A stretch of 64,000 bases of DNA from the NCBI RefSeq assembly GCF_020707215.1, contig NZ_JAJFET010000001.1:682001-746000 (forward strand), written 5' to 3'. This DNA comes from Sphingomonas sp. PL-96. GTDB taxonomy: Bacteria > Pseudomonadota > Alphaproteobacteria > Sphingomonadales > Sphingomonadaceae. The notes beneath the pieces are model-generated. The model saw only the letters and a list, made by a program, of their open reading frames with translations, was not told the DNA's origin and ran no database searches. This document shows positions 61,355-64,000 of the stretch, in pieces. The first letter of the stretch is position 1. The number at the start of each line of letters is the position of its first letter. The position numbers were made by a program, and so were the translations under genes.

Positions 61355-63012
61355 GGCGCTGGACCGCGGCGCTGGTCGCCTCACTGCTCGCTGCCGCGCC
61401 TGCCCATGCCGACGCGCTGATCGACAATGTCGACGGTGTTGCGCTGGACGCACAAGGCAATGTCATCCGCTTTGCCGGCGTGCTGATCGACAAGGACGGC
61501 AAGGTCGCCAAGTTGCTCAAGAAGGGCGACAAGCGCCCGGACAAGCTCGACTGGCGTTCCGACATGAAGGGCCGGGTGCTGATCCCGGGCATGATCGACG
61601 CGCACGGTCACTTTATGGAGCTTGGCTTCCGCGCGCTCCAGCTCGACCTGTCGAAAACCCGCTCGCTCGCGGAGGCGCAAGCCGCCATCGCCCATTATGC
61701 GCAGGCCAACGCCAACCGTCCGTGGATCGTCGGCGGCGGCTGGAACCAGGAAGTCTGGGGCCAGGGCTTCCCGACCGCCGCGGACCTTGACGTTGCTACT
61801 CGCGACAGGCCAGTCATGCTGGCGCGGGCGGACGGCCATGCCGTTTGGGTGAACTCGGCTGCGCTCAAGGCCGCCGGCATCACCGCCAAGACGCCGGCAC
61901 CGGCGGGTGGCCGCATCGAGAAGCTGCCGAACGGCCAGCCGAGCGGTGTGCTGGTCGACGCCGCCGTGGCACTGGTCGAGCGGCACGTGCCCAAGCCGTC
62001 GCCGCGCGAGCGCAACGCCGCCTTCCTGAAGGCGCAGGAAACGCTGCTCGCCAATGGCATTACCGCCACCGCCGACATGGGAACCACGCTTGACGACTGG
62101 CTGACCTTTCGCCGGATGGGCGACATCGGCCAGCTACGTCTGCGCATCATGAGCTATTCGGCAGGCGTCGACGTGGCGCTTCAGGTCGGCGGCAACGGCC
62201 CCACGCCCTGGCTCTATGCGGACAAGCTGCGCATGGGCGGGGTCAAGCTTTACGCCGACGGCGCGCTCGGATCGCGCGGCGCCTGGCTCAAGCGGCCCTA
62301 TGCCGATGCGCCCAAGGAGAGCGGCCTCGGCTTCCTTGCCGATGACCAGCTGCTCAACCTGATGAGCCGCAGCGCGATGGACGGCTTCCAGATCGCCATC
62401 CACGCGATCGGCGACCGCGCCAACGCGCAGGCGCTCGACGCGATCGCGGAGATCGCCTCCACCTACAAGGACGATCGCCGCTGGCGGATCGAGCATGCGC
62501 AGATCGTCGATCCGGTCGATCTGCCGCGGTTTGGCCAATATGGTATCATCCCTTCGATGCAGCCGGTGCACCAGACCTCCGACCGCCTGATGGTGGAGGC
62601 GCGGCTGGGACTGGACCGGCTGGCGGGCGCCTATGCCTGGGCGAGCCTGCTCAAGCAGAGCGGCCACCTGGCGTTCGGCTCCGACTATCCGGTGGAAAGC
62701 CCCAATCCGTTCGTCGGCTGGGCAGCCGCCTTCACGCGCCAGGATCCGCAGGGCCAGCCCGCCGGCGGCTGGCAGCCTCAGGAGGCGGTCACCAAGCTCC
62801 AAGCGTGGCGCGCCTTCACCACCGATGCGGCCTATGCGGGCTTTGCCGACAAGCGCTTCGGTACGCTGGCGCCGGGCATGCGTGCCGACTTCCTGATCGT
62901 CGACCGCGACCCGAGCGAAGCGACGCCCGAGGCATTGCGCGACACGCGCGTGCTGGAGACCTGGGTGGGGGGCGAAAAGATGTGGAGCGGCTCGGGCGGC
63001 GTTTCGCGCTGA
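61351..63012 (+). CDS. Exported YtcJ-like amidohydrolase
   Basis: A 553-residue protein; GTG start overlaps the dehydrogenase stop. The signal peptide is [20 protein letters not shown]. The metal-dependent hydrolase pattern follows: [50 protein letters not shown] and [11 protein letters not shown]. YtcJ-type enzymes cleave amide or related C-N bonds; the substrate is unknown. It ends with the family block [15 protein letters not shown]. Confidence 0.92.
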   Translation: MRRWTAALVASLLAAAPAHADALIDNVDGVALDAQGNVIRFAGVLIDKDGKVAKLLKKGDKRPDKLDWRSDMKGRVLIPGMIDAHGHFMELGFRALQLDLSKTRSLAEAQAAIAHYAQANANRPWIVGGGWNQEVWGQGFPTAADLDVATRDRPVMLARADGHAVWVNSAALKAAGITAKTPAPAGGRIEKLPNGQPSGVLVDAAVALVERHVPKPSPRERNAAFLKAQETLLANGITATADMGTTLDDWLTFRRMGDIGQLRLRIMSYSAGVDVALQVGGNGPTPWLYADKLRMGGVKLYADGALGSRGAWLKRPYADAPKESGLGFLADDQLLNLMSRSAMDGFQIAIHAIGDRANAQALDAIAEIASTYKDDRRWRIEHAQIVDPVDLPRFGQYGIIPSMQPVHQTSDRLMVEARLGLDRLAGAYAWASLLKQSGHLAFGSDYPVESPNPFVGWAAAFTRQDPQGQPAGGWQPQEAVTKLQAWRAFTTDAAYAGFADKRFGTLAPGMRADFLIVDRDPSEATPEALRDTRVLETWVGGEKMWSGSGGVSR

Positions 63013-63088
63013 CCCATCCGCCTTCTCGTGCGTTCGGATGGGGCAGGGGCGGCAACGCCCTGCCCCAGCGGCCAGCAGAGGAGAAGGC

Positions 63089-63868
63089 ATGATCCGGCTG
63101 TTTCACGTCAGCGACGTCCATTTCGGCGCGGAGGACGCGGCGGCAGTCGCCTGGTTCGACCGCGCGGTGAAGGCCGAGAAGCCCGACGCGATCATCATGA
63201 CCGGCGACCTGACGATGCGCGCGCGCAGCCGCGAGTTCGAACAGGCGTCGGCGTGGCTGGAAGGGTTGCAGCGGCCGACGACGGTGGAGGTGGGCAACCA
63301 CGACCTGCCGTATTTCAACCCGTTCGCGCGCTTCCTGATGCCCTACCACCGCTACAAGCAGCTCGAGCGCGTGATCGAGAAACCGCTCGATATCCGTGGG
63401 ATCACGGTCGTGCCGCTCAAGACCACCGCCCGGTTCCAGCTGCGGTGGAACTGGTCCAAGGGGTTCGTCGGCAAGCGCGCGCTTCAGAGGTCGCTGAGCC
63501 TGCTCGACGCCGCGCCCAAGGGCGATCTCGTGTTCGTCGCGGCGCACCATCCGCTGATCGAGGCTGGGACGCGCTCGACGGCGGAAACCCGTCACGGTCG
63601 GGAAGCGCTGGAGGCGCTGGCCGCGGCAGGCGTCGATGCCGTGCTCTCGGGCCATGTCCATGACCCCTTCGATGTGGAGGAGGTCGTCAACGGCCGCTCG
63701 ATCCGGCTGGTCGGCGCCGGCACCCTGTCGGTGCGCACCCGCGACAATCCGCCTTCGTTCAACGAGATCCGCATCGCGGACGGCAAGTTCGAGACCATCG
63801 CCCGCCGCATGGGGGAGGCGGACTATACGGTCACCGAGCCGCAGGTGGCTGCGGAGCCGGTTGGGTAG
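63089..63868 (+). CDS. Metallophosphoesterase (calcineurin-like)
   Basis: A 259-residue protein; ATG 63089 follows GGAGAAGG. The five metal motifs are present: HVSDVHFG, MTGDLT, VGNHD, AAHHP and SGHVHDP. It resembles the CpdA-like/Icc group of phosphodiesterases, but the substrate is not defined. The spacing (76 bp after the amidohydrolase gene) allows a shared transcript. Confidence 0.92.
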   Translation: MIRLFHVSDVHFGAEDAAAVAWFDRAVKAEKPDAIIMTGDLTMRARSREFEQASAWLEGLQRPTTVEVGNHDLPYFNPFARFLMPYHRYKQLERVIEKPLDIRGITVVPLKTTARFQLRWNWSKGFVGKRALQRSLSLLDAAPKGDLVFVAAHHPLIEAGTRSTAETRHGREALEALAAAGVDAVLSGHVHDPFDVEEVVNGRSIRLVGAGTLSVRTRDNPPSFNEIRIADGKFETIARRMGEADYTVTEPQVAAEPVG

Positions 63869-63916
63869 CGAACGTCCACAAAGGCGTGCCGCGCGGTGCG
63901 GGCATGCGCTGCCTAC

Positions 63917-64000
63917 CTACCGAACCCGCGTCCCGATCAGGGTGCCCTTGGTCCCGCGATTCACGAGCTCGAAGCGGAAGTTCGGCCAGCGCTTGCGCCA
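63917..64000 (-). CDS. C-terminal end of an unidentified protein (partial)
   Basis: The last 27 codons of a reverse-strand frame, ending at TAG 63917-63919. The peptide RWPNFRFELVNRGTKGTLIG shows protein-like composition. The start lies beyond the window; no family can be named. Confidence 0.45.
   Translation of the reverse strand, partial: WRKRWPNFRFELVNRGTKGTLIGTRVR

Noticed and set aside
1..64000. CRISPR array or rRNA genes
   Set aside because: No regularly spaced direct repeats with unique spacers and no rRNA sequence were seen anywhere in the window. The only regular repeats are coding, in tpsA.

Overview
The window reads as the chromosome of an alphaproteobacterium of the Sphingomonas group. 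The evidence is high GC, GTG and TTG starts with overlapping stop/start codons, a PafA-type alkaline phosphatase with Thr in TETCPGH context, a PopZ-like DUF2497 protein beside valS, and a bacterial arginyl/leucyl-transferase (Bpt). Genus is inferred from gene content only.

Layout. (1) 1-6.4 kb: the tail of a type VI secretion (T6SS) gene set (end of tssG, clpV/tssH). It carries two candidate toxin/immunity pairs. In each, a peptidoglycan-binding-domain enzyme (an N-acetylmuramidase and an NlpC/CHAP-like cysteine peptidase) overlaps by 4 bp a small lipoprotein gene. (2) 6.6-21.3 kb: a four-gene two-partner secretion operon, made of a TpsB/FhaC transporter, a 2,992-residue TpsA exoprotein, a lipoprotein with a caspase-like CHAT domain, and a CPBP intramembrane protease. 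The genes are joined by 9-bp, GTGA and TGATG junctions. (3) 21.4-22.8 kb: a reverse-strand M23 peptidase. (4) 22.9-32.1 kb: tssK, tssL (with OmpA domain), tssM, tagF, pppA and ppkA, every junction overlapping. The T6SS genes therefore surround the two-partner operon. TssL and PpkA share an acidic-(K/R)-T-V-F motif that is a plausible phosphorylation site.

(5) 32.5-45.9 kb: a 13.4-kb integrative island in tRNA-Cys, bounded by a 51-bp direct repeat of the tRNA 3' half. The tyrosine integrase beside the intact tRNA has a one-base frameshift. Cargo includes a compact protein with polymerase palm-like motifs, an XRE regulator, a zinc-ribbon membrane protein, a nitronate monooxygenase-like enzyme, small lipoproteins, a serine resolvase, an AlpA/Xis-like protein, and a 1,016-residue fusion of a nucleoside phosphorylase domain to a STAND-like region with a degenerate P-loop (a likely anti-phage effector). 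Several related palindromic repeats lie between the cargo genes.

(6) 46-64 kb: ordinary chromosome. It holds a Pcm-like methyltransferase, a TolC-type channel, a PopZ-like protein, valS, the alkaline phosphatase, a DsbD-like reductase, an ATP-grasp/alpha-E/transglutaminase-like operon in which the transglutaminase lacks its cysteine, a TM2 protein, bpt, an NAD-dependent dehydrogenase, an amidohydrolase, a metallophosphoesterase and the end of one more gene.

The best candidates for undescribed biology are the TpsB-TpsA-CHAT-CPBP operon inside the T6SS locus, the nucleoside phosphorylase-STAND fusion, and the palm-motif protein of the island. All calls come from reading the sequence; no database search was run.
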